Source of the DNA: Caldiserica bacterium UBA646
GTDB lineage: Bacteria > Caldisericota > Caldisericia > Caldisericales > Caldisericaceae
Assembly (NCBI GenBank): GCA_002299965.1
Contig: DBOM01000065.1
Span: 49,280-113,279 of the forward strand
Direction: 5' to 3'
Length of the DNA: 64,000 nucleotides
The notes under the pieces were generated by a model. The model was not told the DNA's origin. It was given only the letters and a program-made list of their open reading frames with translations, and did not search any database. This document shows positions 52,782-60,550 of the stretch, piece by piece. A program made the position numbers and the translations under genes. How positions within the stretch are numbered: the stretch's first letter is position 1; each line of letters starts with the position of its first letter.

Positions 52782-54461
52782 ATGTTAATAGTAGATAAAA
52801 TAAATTTTGTAAACGAGGGAGAAAAAATTTTAAGAGATGTCACTTTCTCAGTAGATAGAGAGCATAAAGTTCTTGTAGGAGAAAATGGCACGGGAAAGAC
52901 CACGCTACTAGAAATCATCATTGGATCCCTTATGCCAGATAGTGGTAAAGTTCTTTTAAACGGAACTTTTGCATACATACCGCAAGAAATAAAATTTTTA
53001 GATAAAACTGGGATAGAAGAAATAGAAAGTGCATTTCAAGACATTAAAACTATCGAAGAGAAACTTTCTTGCATAGAAAAAAGCGAAAACTTTGATGAAA
53101 AATACGGCAAGTTAATCGCGCAATACGAAAGTATCGGAGGATACAGCTATAAGCAGACAATGTACAGCATGATGGACAAGTTCTACTTGAGCGAAGAAAC
53201 AGTTTCGCTGAAACTACGAAATATGAGCGGAGGCGAACGCACAAAATGCTTAATTATCAAAGCGCTTCTTTCCCAACCAGATCTGCTCATCCTGGACGAA
53301 CCAACAAACCACCTGGATATAGAATCGATAGAAACATTGGAAGAAAGTTTGAAAAAATTTAACGGGGGCTTGCTCATCGTTTCGCACGATAAAACATTTA
53401 TTAACCGCATAACAACTCATATACTTCACTTAAAAGGCGGAGAGGTAGAAGAATATAAAGGAAACTACGACAAATTTGATGAAACAAAAAATAGAAATGA
53501 CACCACCAAAATAAAAGAAAGAGAAAGGTTGTTAAAGATAATTGAAAAAGAAAAAATATTCATAGAAAGATTCAGGTATGGTACAAGGGCAAAACAGGCA
53601 AAAAGCAGGGAGAAAAAACTGCAGAAAATCGAAATCCCTGAAGTAGAAAAAGAGAAACAGAAGAAAATACAAATAGAAATGGCAGGAAGAGGTGGAGAAA
53701 AGGTAGCAGAATTATTTCACATAAAGAAGAGTTTTGGCCAGAAAAATGTTCTTAATGATATAACCCTTTTAATAAAGCGGAAGGAAAGAATAGGAATACT
53801 TGGAAGAAATGGCAGCGGAAAATCCACCCTGCTCAAAATTATTGTAGGAAAAGAAAAAGCAGATTCTGGCAGTATAAAGATAGGCAATAGCATAAGCATC
53901 GGCTACTTTCCACAAGATGCATTTCTCATGGATCCTGAATCAACACCGCTAGACGAAATAATCGCATACGGATACACAATCCCGGATGCGAGAGATGTTT
54001 TAGCGCTGTTTGACTTCACAGGCGATGACGTATTTAAAAAAATAAGAGAGTTCAGCGGCGGCGAAAAGAAAAAACTGCTCCTTGCAAAAATGAGTATAAT
54101 GAAAGGGAATTTCCTGGTGCTTGACGAAGTTACAAACCACCTGAGCATCCCGATGAAGGAAGTAGTGCTGGAAGCGCTAAAAAATTTCGACGGCACAATT
54201 CTGCTTGTAACACACGATAGATACGTATTAAAAAATTTAGTCAACAAAACATATTATTTAAAAAACGGAAAACTCCACACCAAACAATTAGAGGACGAAA
54301 AAAACACGAAAGATAGTTCGCAAAAAGAAATAAATAAAATAAATAGCCGCATCGCCTATCTCGAAAAACTTTTAAAGAACGAACACAGTAACGAGAAAAA
54401 AATAAAAGAACTTAATATATTAAAAAAGAAAGTCCAATTACTTTACAAGAGAAGTAAATAA
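52782..54461 (+). CDS. ABC-F family ATPase (ribosome-associated or resistance type)
   Basis: 559 residues, two ABC domains and no membrane part. Site 1: GENGTGKTT (about 34-42), MSGGERTK, ILDEPTNHLDI. Site 2: GRNGSGKST (about 340-348), FSGGEKKK, and VLDEVTNHLSI, where the usual P and D of LDEPTNHLD are V and S; the catalytic Glu remains. A basic linker (about 235-300) joins them and a coiled coil (about 515-559) ends the protein. ABC-F proteins act at the ribosomal E site. The end overlaps the converging DUF554 gene by 24 bases. Confidence 0.9.
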   Translation: MLIVDKINFVNEGEKILRDVTFSVDREHKVLVGENGTGKTTLLEIIIGSLMPDSGKVLLNGTFAYIPQEIKFLDKTGIEEIESAFQDIKTIEEKLSCIEKSENFDEKYGKLIAQYESIGGYSYKQTMYSMMDKFYLSEETVSLKLRNMSGGERTKCLIIKALLSQPDLLILDEPTNHLDIESIETLEESLKKFNGGLLIVSHDKTFINRITTHILHLKGGEVEEYKGNYDKFDETKNRNDTTKIKERERLLKIIEKEKIFIERFRYGTRAKQAKSREKKLQKIEIPEVEKEKQKKIQIEMAGRGGEKVAELFHIKKSFGQKNVLNDITLLIKRKERIGILGRNGSGKSTLLKIIVGKEKADSGSIKIGNSISIGYFPQDAFLMDPESTPLDEIIAYGYTIPDARDVLALFDFTGDDVFKKIREFSGGEKKKLLLAKMSIMKGNFLVLDEVTNHLSIPMKEVVLEALKNFDGTILLVTHDRYVLKNLVNKTYYLKNGKLHTKQLEDEKNTKDSSQKEINKINSRIAYLEKLLKNEHSNEKKIKELNILKKKVQLLYKRSK

Positions 54462-55115
54462 GACAGCATAGATAAGAGCAGGCAAAAGATTTAATATCTT
54501 TATCTTTTTTATATGCAAAAGTTCAAACCCTAATGCAATAATGAGCACTCCACCGACAGATGTAAGATTGTTGATATACGCGGGATTTGCAAGAAACTGC
54601 AATTTACTTCCCAAAAACGTCAAACTCCCCTGAATAACGAGCACGGAACCGGCAGAAAAAATAACGCCAATACCAAAACTTGACGCAAGCGTAAGAGAAG
54701 TAATGCCGTCCATGACAGATTTTGTGTATAGAAGGGTAGCATCGCCGGTAAGTCCTTCCTGAATAGAGCCCACGACAGTCATAGCGCCGACACAGAAAAT
54801 AAGTGTTGCCGTGATAAAACCTTCCACAAAATGTGGGGAATCAGGAGACACTCTACTTTTCAATCGTTCTATTACGCTGGTAAGATGCGCTTCCAACCGC
54901 AACGCCTCCCCGGAAATACCACCAAGAATAAGCGCAAGAAACACAATAATAAAATTTTCCCCTTTTAGCATCATTGATGTTCCTATCAAAAAAGTAAATA
55001 GGCCTATTGCCTGGATAATAATGACCTTAAAGCGCTCAGGAAGCTTATCCCCGACAAAAATCCCGATGCTGCTTCCGACTATAACTGCAACTACATTTAC
55101 AATTGTCCCTTTCAT
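54438..55115 (-). CDS. DUF554 family membrane protein (YqgA-like)
   Basis: 225 residues with six or seven hydrophobic segments. GTIVNVVAVIVGSSIGIFVGDKLPER at the start and FCVGAMTVVGSIQEGLTGDATLLYTKSVMDGITSLTLAS in the middle are typical of DUF554. Function unknown; possibly a transporter. No ribosome site is present, and the -10 box is six bases before the ATG. The 3' end overlaps the ABC-F gene on the opposite strand. Confidence 0.87.
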   Translation of the reverse strand: MKGTIVNVVAVIVGSSIGIFVGDKLPERFKVIIIQAIGLFTFLIGTSMMLKGENFIIVFLALILGGISGEALRLEAHLTSVIERLKSRVSPDSPHFVEGFITATLIFCVGAMTVVGSIQEGLTGDATLLYTKSVMDGITSLTLASSFGIGVIFSAGSVLVIQGSLTFLGSKLQFLANPAYINNLTSVGGVLIIALGFELLHIKKIKILNLLPALIYAVLFTSLVK

Positions 55116-55121
55116 ACAAAA

Positions 55122-55149
55122 ATTATATCTCTTTTAAACATTTTGCCAA
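55122..55149 (-). promoter_or_regulatory. Promoter of the DUF554 gene; leaderless geometry
   Basis: Minus strand TTGGCA (55144-55149), 16-bp spacer, TATAAT (55122-55127), and only six bases to ATG 55115. This is the clearest case of a predicted leaderless message in the window. Confidence 0.7.
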
Positions 55150-55190
55150 CAGCAAACACATATACAAATCAAATAGTACATTTTTTATAC

Positions 55191-55212
55191 ATTGTGAAAA
55201 TTTTCTCACAAT
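55191..55212. promoter_or_regulatory. Dyad operator upstream of arsR (ArsR or Rex-like site)
   Basis: ATTGTGA-N8-TCACAAT, a perfect 7-bp arm pair directly upstream of the arsR -35 box. Known Rex operators read TTGTGA-N6-TCACAA, so this differs by two extra central bases. An autoregulatory ArsR site is the other choice. Rex is encoded 2.4 kb downstream. Confidence 0.5.
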
Positions 55213-55215
55213 ATA

Positions 55216-55243
55216 TTGACATATTTAAATATTATAATATAAT
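55216..55243 (+). promoter_or_regulatory. Promoter of arsR-CMD
   Basis: TTGACA (55216-55221), 16-bp spacer, TATAAT (55238-55243), nine bases before ATG 55253 with no Shine-Dalgarno. The transcript should be leaderless or carry only a few bases. Confidence 0.7.
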
Positions 55244-55252
55244 AAATTTATA

Positions 55253-55573
55253 ATGAAAACAAAAAAAGAATTATACGAAGATTTAAAAACATGCATTGAA
55301 TTATCAGAATTTATTACAGCACTGGGGAATCCGAAAAGAGTTGCAATAGTATGTCTTCTTAAAGACGGACCAAAAAATGTAAGCATGATCTCTGAAACAC
55401 TGAATATACCACAATCTTCTGCATCAATCCACCTCAATAATTTACGCAATATGGGATGGGTAAAGAAAGAAAGAAAAGGAAGAGAAGTCTTTTATAAAAT
55501 AAGCGACAAAAAAATAATATCATTATTAGAAGATTTATCGAGACAATTTTTAATCATAAAAGAAAGGAGGTAA
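55253..55573 (+). CDS. ArsR-type winged-helix transcriptional regulator
   Basis: 106 residues. ALGNPKRVAIVCLLKDGPKNVSMISETLNIPQSSASIHLNNLRNMGWVKKERKGREVFYKIS is the winged helix-turn-helix. No C-x-C or H-x-x-x metal site of arsenic or zinc sensors is seen; Cys15 and Cys34 are the only cysteines. It might sense redox or a small molecule. It precedes the CMD gene by five bases, with AAAGGAGG in between, and is likely autoregulated at the upstream dyad. Confidence 0.85.
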   Translation: MKTKKELYEDLKTCIELSEFITALGNPKRVAIVCLLKDGPKNVSMISETLNIPQSSASIHLNNLRNMGWVKKERKGREVFYKISDKKIISLLEDLSRQFLIIKERR

Positions 55574-55578
55574 TAATC

Positions 55579-55932
55579 ATGACGGACGTAACAACAGATG
55601 CACAGAAGCATCTTGACCAGTTTCACGACCTCATCCAGAAACTTGGAGTAGCTGACCCAGGTTTTGCAGGTGCTTTGATGGAATTTATAAAGCAGGCAGA
55701 AAAACCAGGCGCACTTACAACAAAAACAAAAGAACTCATATCTATAGCGCTCAGTGTTGCAGCTCGCTGCCCGTTTTGCATTGCATTCCATGTAAAAAAC
55801 GCAATTGCAGAAGGAGTAACAAAAAAAGAAATCCTTGAATCCTGTCTAGTGGCAGGTCTTATGGGAGGCGGCCCAGCAGTTGCATACATCAGATACGCAG
55901 TTGATGCATGTGACCAGTTTGGTGCAGAATAA
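55579..55932 (+). CDS. Carboxymuconolactone decarboxylase/AhpD-like protein with C-x-x-C
   Basis: 117 residues. AARCPFCIAFHVKNAIAEGVTKKEI holds Cys64-x-x-Cys67 and His71, the redox site of AhpD-like members. Such proteins work as disulfide reductases or peroxidase partners. The real substrate is unknown. Strong site AAAGGAGG precedes the ATG. The gene is in an operon with arsR and ends at an intrinsic terminator. Confidence 0.87.
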   Translation: MTDVTTDAQKHLDQFHDLIQKLGVADPGFAGALMEFIKQAEKPGALTTKTKELISIALSVAARCPFCIAFHVKNAIAEGVTKKEILESCLVAGLMGGGPAVAYIRYAVDACDQFGAE

Positions 55933-55948
55933 TTAATTCTTTACCTCT

Positions 55949-55975
55949 AAAACCCTCTTTTAAAAGAGGGTTTTT
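55949..55975 (+). terminator. Intrinsic terminator after the CMD gene
   Basis: AAAACCCTCTTTT followed by its exact complement AAAAGAGGGTTTT and a further T. A 26-bp palindrome with U-tract, working in both directions. Confidence 0.85.
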
Positions 55976-56041
55976 AAAAATACTTGTAAAAATTATTTTT
56001 TAATCTTATATAATAAAAGTAGTAAAGGAGGTGTAACTAAA

Positions 56042-57433
56042 ATGGAAGAATTTGATGTAGCAATTATAGGAGCAGGTTCCGGTGGATATGTTGCAGCAAT
56101 AAGAGCCGCAGATTTAGGAAAAAAAGTAGCAATTATCGAACACAGAGAAATCGGTGGAACATGTTTAAATAGGGGTTGCATTCCTACAAAAGCGCTGCTA
56201 AAAATAGCAGAAATATACACCAATGCAAAAGAATCCAGATCATTTGGCATAACAGTTGAAAATGTATCTTTTGACCCGAATGCAATCCAGAGAAGAAAAG
56301 ACGCAGTTATACAACGACTTGTAGCAGGTATAGACTTCCTATTGAAGACAAGGAAGATTGTAGTAAAAAGGGGAAGCGGAAAACTTTTAGACGAACATAC
56401 AATAGAAATCACAAACGATGAAGGCACAGAAAAAATAAAAGCAAAAGATATTGTTATTGCAACAGGGTCAGAACCAGCAATGATACCGGCACTCAAAATC
56501 GATAGAAAAAATGTACTAACAAGTGACGAGGCACTGAACCTCACGGAATATCCCAAAAACATACTTATCGTGGGAGCAGGAGCAATTGGCATTGAATTTG
56601 CGACAGTTCTTTCCGCGTTTGGTACAAAAGTAACCATCGTCGAAATGATGCCACAGGTTGTCCCGACACTAAAAGACAGAAAACTTGCGTCAATAGTTCA
56701 GAGGATGCTTGTTAAAAAAGACATTGAAATAAAAACAGGAACAAAAATTGATAATATAGAAATACGAGGGAATGGAAATGTCGTGTCCACTTTAAGTAGC
56801 GGAGAGGAAATTACAACTGAAAAAGTATTAGTTTCCATTGGAAGAAAACTAAATTCTACTGGCATAGGAATAGAAGAATTAGGCATTGAAACTGAAAGAG
56901 GAAAAATCTTAGTCGATGAAAAACTCAGAACAAACATATCAAATATTTACGCAATAGGCGATGTAATAGGCGGATTGCTCCTTGCACATAAAGCACAAAA
57001 AGAAGGAGACATTGTCGCAGAAGTTATTGCCGGAAAAGATAAAAAAATGGATTACAGGGTTGTGCCCTGGGCTATCTTCTCATCACCAGAAATTGCATCA
57101 GTAGGGCTAACGGAAGAAGAAGCAAAAGAAAACGGTATCGACACCGTTATAGGCGAATTCCCATTCATCGCAAATGGAAAAGCAGTGGCGATAAATAGTA
57201 CAGATGGAGAAGTAAAAATTGTAGCAAAAAACGATACAAAAGAAATTATTGGAGCACAAATCATCGGGCCGGAAGCATCCGTGATGATAGCAGAGCTCGC
57301 ACTGGCAATGGAAAAGAAGCTTACTTTAAACGATATAGCAAATACCATTCACGCCCACCCAACACTTTCAGAAGCAATAATGGAAGCAGCAAAAAACGGA
57401 CTAGGCGAAGCAATTCATGCGGTAAAAAAGTAA
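56042..57433 (+). CDS. lpdA: Dihydrolipoyl dehydrogenase
   Basis: 463 residues. FAD site IIGAGSGGYVAAIRAADLG (8-26), redox disulfide GGTCLNRGCIPTKALL with Cys41 and Cys46, NAD site ILIVGAGAIGIEFATVLSAFG (about 176-196), and HAHPTLSEAIMEA with the catalytic His-Glu pair near the C-terminus. It reoxidises protein-bound dihydrolipoamide. No 2-oxoacid dehydrogenase or glycine cleavage genes are nearby, so its partner lies elsewhere; glycine from threonine would suit a cleavage system. AAAGGAGGTG precedes the ATG. Confidence 0.94.
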   Translation: MEEFDVAIIGAGSGGYVAAIRAADLGKKVAIIEHREIGGTCLNRGCIPTKALLKIAEIYTNAKESRSFGITVENVSFDPNAIQRRKDAVIQRLVAGIDFLLKTRKIVVKRGSGKLLDEHTIEITNDEGTEKIKAKDIVIATGSEPAMIPALKIDRKNVLTSDEALNLTEYPKNILIVGAGAIGIEFATVLSAFGTKVTIVEMMPQVVPTLKDRKLASIVQRMLVKKDIEIKTGTKIDNIEIRGNGNVVSTLSSGEEITTEKVLVSIGRKLNSTGIGIEELGIETERGKILVDEKLRTNISNIYAIGDVIGGLLLAHKAQKEGDIVAEVIAGKDKKMDYRVVPWAIFSSPEIASVGLTEEEAKENGIDTVIGEFPFIANGKAVAINSTDGEVKIVAKNDTKEIIGAQIIGPEASVMIAELALAMEKKLTLNDIANTIHAHPTLSEAIMEAAKNGLGEAIHAVKK

Positions 57434-57461
57434 AAAATCTCAATTAAAATTTCATAAATAT

Positions 57462-57489
57462 AAAAAGGGCTCTCAGTAGAGCCCTTTTT
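57462..57489 (+). terminator. Intrinsic terminator after lpdA
   Basis: AAAAAGGGCTCT, loop CAGT, AGAGCCCTTTTT: a perfect 12-bp stem with a T-run. Confidence 0.9.
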
Positions 57490-57557
57490 ATATGGATTTG
57501 AAACGAAAAGATAATTTTTGGTATTAACCCGTATATTATTTTATTTGTAAAAAATGT

Positions 57558-57586
57558 TTGTAACTTTTCCAAATTTTCGTTAAAAT
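57558..57586 (+). promoter_or_regulatory. Promoter of rex-ackA with an overlapping small dyad
   Basis: TTGTAA (57558-57563), 17-bp spacer, TAAAAT (57581-57586). TCGTT (57577-57581) and AACGA (57593-57597) form a weak dyad across the -10 box and start point, where an autoregulator could bind. The leader is about 25 bases with GAGGAGG. Confidence 0.5.
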
Positions 57587-57616
57587 ATCATCAACGATAC
57601 GAGGAGGAAAACATAA

Positions 57617-58252
57617 ATGGACGTACCATTTGCAACAGTTGAAAGAATAGCAAAATATTTAAGATGCTTGAAACGTATAAAAAACAAAAAAATTAAGCTT
57701 GTATCATCACAAACGCTGGCAGAACATACCAAAGTAACAGCCGAACAGGTACGAAAAGACCTCGCATATTTTGGTAAATTTGGCAGAACAGGTACAGGTT
57801 ATGATACAGAAAAGCTTGCAAAAAAATTAGAGAAAATACTCAACCCAAAGCTAAACTGGAATGTTTGCATTATAGGCGCAGGTGCCCTCGGACATGCTCT
57901 GACAAATTACCCCGACTTTAAAAAAGCTGGGTTTAATATCACCGTTCTGTTTGATAGCGACCCTAAAAAAATAGGGAACAAGATTGGCACCGCAAAGATA
58001 TATGATGTTAAAAAATTTTCACCTATTACAGAAAAAAAGAAAATAGAAATCGCTATTGTTGCTACACCTGAAAATGCAAAAGAAGAAATCGAACAAATTA
58101 TAACGAAAAGCAAAATCAAAGGAATAATCAACTTCACTCCGGCAACGTTAAATATAAAAAGCAAACGGAAAATACCAATCATTGATGTAGATTTATCTCA
58201 AAAAATGTATATACTATCTTTTTTAATCACAAAAGGAAAGAGGAGGCAATAA
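57617..58252 (+). CDS. rex: Redox-sensing transcriptional repressor Rex
   Basis: 211 residues. Winged-helix domain at about 1-80 with SSQTLAEHTKVTAEQVRKDLAYFGKFGRTGTGYD, the canonical Rex recognition region, followed by an NAD(H)-binding Rossmann fold with VCIIGAGALGHALTNYP (about 85-101) and a C-terminal helix after DVDLSQKMY. Rex leaves DNA when NADH is high. The gene is directly followed by ackA with no gap, so acetate formation is probably under its control. Confidence 0.95.
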   Translation: MDVPFATVERIAKYLRCLKRIKNKKIKLVSSQTLAEHTKVTAEQVRKDLAYFGKFGRTGTGYDTEKLAKKLEKILNPKLNWNVCIIGAGALGHALTNYPDFKKAGFNITVLFDSDPKKIGNKIGTAKIYDVKKFSPITEKKKIEIAIVATPENAKEEIEQIITKSKIKGIINFTPATLNIKSKRKIPIIDVDLSQKMYILSFLITKGKRRQ

Positions 58253-59599
58253 ATGGATATTTTGACACTAAATTGTGGCAGTTCATCAGCAAAATATCAA
58301 TTGTACAGGTGGAAAGAAAAAAGAATTCTTGCAAAAGGAATTGTAGAAAGAGTAATTGTCGGTGGCTCATTCATCGTCCACGAAGTTATGGGTAAAGAAA
58401 AAATAAAGGTGGAACGAGAATGTCCCACACACAAAGAAGCTATTGCACTTATCATGGAAATGCTAGTACACCCGGAACACGGAGTTATTGACAATGTATC
58501 TCAAATACAAGCAGTAGGGCACAGAGCAGTACACGGCGGAGAAAAATTCAAAAAATCTGTCATCGTTAATGATGAAGCAATGAACACATTCAAAGAACTC
58601 GCAGATCTTGCTCCACTACACAACCCCCCAAATATTATGGGTATCGAGGCAGCACAGCAGCTCATGCCAAACATCCCACATATGGCAATTATGGATACGG
58701 CATGGCACCAAACGATGCCAAATTTTTCGTACATATATGCACTTCCGTACGAATGGTATGAAAAAAACCATGTAAGAAGGTACGGCTTTCACGGAACCTC
58801 TCTTCTTTATGTCGCCAAAAGAGCCTCAGTACTTCTTGGGAAAGATCCTTTTAAAACAAACATCGTTTCAGCACACATTGGAAACGGTGTAAGTTTTAAT
58901 GCCGTAAAAAACGGTGTTTCCTTTGACACAAGCATGGGATTAACGCCTCTGGAAGGAGCAGTAATGGGAACTCGTGCAGGCGACCACGATGCTGGAATTG
59001 ACCTGTACATGATGGAGAAATTAGGACTTTCGCCAAGCGAAATGAATAAAATATTGAACAAAAAGAGCGGAGTTTTAGGAATTACTGGCAAGTACACAGA
59101 CAGAAGGGATATAGAAATTGCAGCAAAAAAAGGAGATGGGCGTGCTAAACTTGCCATCGAAATTGAAGGATACAGAGGCAAAAAATATATCGGCGCTTAT
59201 ATGGCAGCGCTAGGACATACCGATGCCATTATATTTACTGCAGGCGTAGGAGAAATGAGTCCGATAATCAGAAATAAGATGGTCCGGGGACTTGAAGAAT
59301 TTGGCGTGATAATAGACCCGGAAAAAAATGAACTTTCCCACACAAGAAATGCAGAAACAGACATTACAGGCAAAGGTTCAAAAGTAAAGATATTCGTCAT
59401 CCCGACAGACGAAGAGCTCGTAATGACAGAAGACACAGTAGCCCTGCTTGAAGGAAGATATGACGTACACACAAATTTCCGTTATTCATTCCAGGATCCA
59501 CACTATATAAATAAATTGAGAGAAGAAAGTTTTAAGAAAAGTTTAGAAAAAAATCCAGAACTTCTAAAAATAAAAGCAAAAATACCAGGAATAGATTAA
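58253..59599 (+). CDS. ackA: Acetate kinase
   Basis: 448 residues. LNCGSSSAKYQLYRW (5-19), VGHRAVHGGEKF, YGFHGTSLLYVAKRA (about 178-192), SAHIGNGVSFNAVK, LTPLEGAVMGTRAGDHD and IFTAGVGEMSPIIR are the acetate kinase motifs. It makes ATP and acetate from acetyl phosphate. About 45 residues extend past the usual end (from HTNFRYSFQDP on). No phosphotransacetylase is next to it. The ATG is adjacent to the rex stop, with AAGAGGAGG inside the end of rex. Confidence 0.94.
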   Translation: MDILTLNCGSSSAKYQLYRWKEKRILAKGIVERVIVGGSFIVHEVMGKEKIKVERECPTHKEAIALIMEMLVHPEHGVIDNVSQIQAVGHRAVHGGEKFKKSVIVNDEAMNTFKELADLAPLHNPPNIMGIEAAQQLMPNIPHMAIMDTAWHQTMPNFSYIYALPYEWYEKNHVRRYGFHGTSLLYVAKRASVLLGKDPFKTNIVSAHIGNGVSFNAVKNGVSFDTSMGLTPLEGAVMGTRAGDHDAGIDLYMMEKLGLSPSEMNKILNKKSGVLGITGKYTDRRDIEIAAKKGDGRAKLAIEIEGYRGKKYIGAYMAALGHTDAIIFTAGVGEMSPIIRNKMVRGLEEFGVIIDPEKNELSHTRNAETDITGKGSKVKIFVIPTDEELVMTEDTVALLEGRYDVHTNFRYSFQDPHYINKLREESFKKSLEKNPELLKIKAKIPGID

Positions 59600-59624
59600 C
59601 GCTAAATAATAATCAAAACACTAC

Positions 59625-59695
59625 TGCCTATTTCTCATTTTTTCAAATAGGCAGCAACAAGACAAAATAAATTAAAGCCCTCTTATGAGGGCTTT
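59625..59695 (+). terminator. Two successive hairpins after ackA
   Basis: First TGCCTATTT/AAATAGGCA (59625-59633 with 59645-59653), then AAAGCCCTC-TTAT-GAGGGCTTT (59674-59695) followed by TTCTT. The second is a classical terminator; it may also end the opposing gene at 59714. Confidence 0.85.
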
Positions 59696-59713
59696 TTCTT
59701 CTTAAAAATGCGC

Positions 59714-60058
59714 TTAAACAATTTTTTCATTAATAAACAGCGCAGCAAAAGAGCCAGCAGCAGGAAGACGCGCAGCATGCATCCCAGTTGCTGCGGCATA
59801 AAGTTTATAGACATCCTTTTCATCCTCAAACCCAACTTCTCTTAAGAAAAAATCGTCTCCCCATTTGCCAATGCTATACATCCAGTCCTTTTCGATATAC
59901 AGGTCAAAGTAGTCACCAACTAATCTTATTTCAGCAAAATCTGTATCCTTGAATTTGTAAAGAAGCTCATCTTTTTTGTACCTCTTCCATATTTTGCTTC
60001 TATCAAACGGCCTGATGTTTTGCGGAAGGCCGTCCAGCATTTTTTCCGTAAGTTTCAT
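59714..60058 (-). CDS. Conserved-looking small protein of unknown function
   Basis: 114 residues, soluble, with no signal or membrane segment. Rich in Asp, Lys and aromatic residues (KWGDDFFLREVGFEDEKDVYKLY), then a hydrophobic Ala-rich end (ATGMHAARLPAAGSFAALF). I recognise no family. The frame is open with GCAGGGGA before the ATG, and codon use is like its neighbours. It lies between the ackA terminators and rlmH, 32 bases after the rlmH stop. Confidence 0.6.
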   Translation of the reverse strand: MKLTEKMLDGLPQNIRPFDRSKIWKRYKKDELLYKFKDTDFAEIRLVGDYFDLYIEKDWMYSIGKWGDDFFLREVGFEDEKDVYKLYAAATGMHAARLPAAGSFAALFINEKIV

Positions 60059-60090
60059 AAATATCCCCTGCTTAATTATACAACTAAAAT

Positions 60091-60510
60091 TTATTTATGG
60101 TACTTCTCACCCCTTATAATGGTGAACGCGCGGTAAATCTGCTCAACAAGCACCATTCTTGCCATTTCATGCGGAAGAGTCATCTTTGAAAGCGAAAGAA
60201 GAAAATCAGCTTTTTTACGGGACTCGTCAGAAAATCCTTCTGCTCCCCCCACAAAAAACACAATGTCCTTCACAGAAGAAATCATCATTTTTTCTATAAA
60301 CAAAGCAAATGCAGTAGATGTAAGTGCTTTCCCTTTTTCATCGAGCAAAACATTAAAAGCATCAGCGTCGATAAATCGGTTAAGGTGTTCTTCCTTTACC
60401 TCAACTATTTCAAAAGGAATGTAGTGGACAACCCGTTTTGAATAATCCATTATGCCTTTCTTTATGTACTCCTTTTTTACTTTGCCGACTGCAATAATTT
60501 TTATCCGCAT
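60091..60510 (-). CDS. rlmH: 23S rRNA (pseudouridine-1915-N3)-methyltransferase RlmH
   Basis: 139 residues. SPOUT fold; KIIAVGKVKKEYIKKGIMDYSKRV at the start, LLDEKGKALTS, FFVGGAEGFSDE (about 84-95) for the SAM knot and SKMTLPHEMARMVLVEQIYRAFTIIRGEKYHK at the end are complete. It methylates pseudouridine 1915 in helix 69. A TAAAAT box lies five bases before the ATG; AGGA is too close to act normally as a ribosome site, so a leaderless start is likely. Confidence 0.96.
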   Translation of the reverse strand: MRIKIIAVGKVKKEYIKKGIMDYSKRVVHYIPFEIVEVKEEHLNRFIDADAFNVLLDEKGKALTSTAFALFIEKMMISSVKDIVFFVGGAEGFSDESRKKADFLLSLSKMTLPHEMARMVLVEQIYRAFTIIRGEKYHK

Positions 60511-60515
60511 GTCCT

Positions 60516-60543
60516 ATTTTAAAATTTTTTAGAATTTAGTAAA
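60516..60543 (-). promoter_or_regulatory. Promoter of rlmH; leaderless geometry
   Basis: Minus strand TTTACT (60538-60543), 16-bp spacer, TAAAAT (60516-60521), five bases from ATG 60510. It overlaps the opposing promoter of the esterase gene. Confidence 0.4.
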
Positions 60544-60545
60544 AT
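60518..60545 (+). promoter_or_regulatory. Promoter of the CBM48-esterase gene; leaderless geometry
   Basis: TTTAAA (60518-60523), 16-bp spacer, TAAAAT (60540-60545), five bases from ATG 60551, and no Shine-Dalgarno. Almost a mirror image of the rlmH promoter on the same 30 bp. Confidence 0.4.
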
Positions 60546-60550
60546 GAAGT

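Noticed and set aside
55993..56637. 214-codon minus-strand frame
   Set aside because: Antisense to lpdA; no ribosome site, and lpdA has all catalytic motifs.
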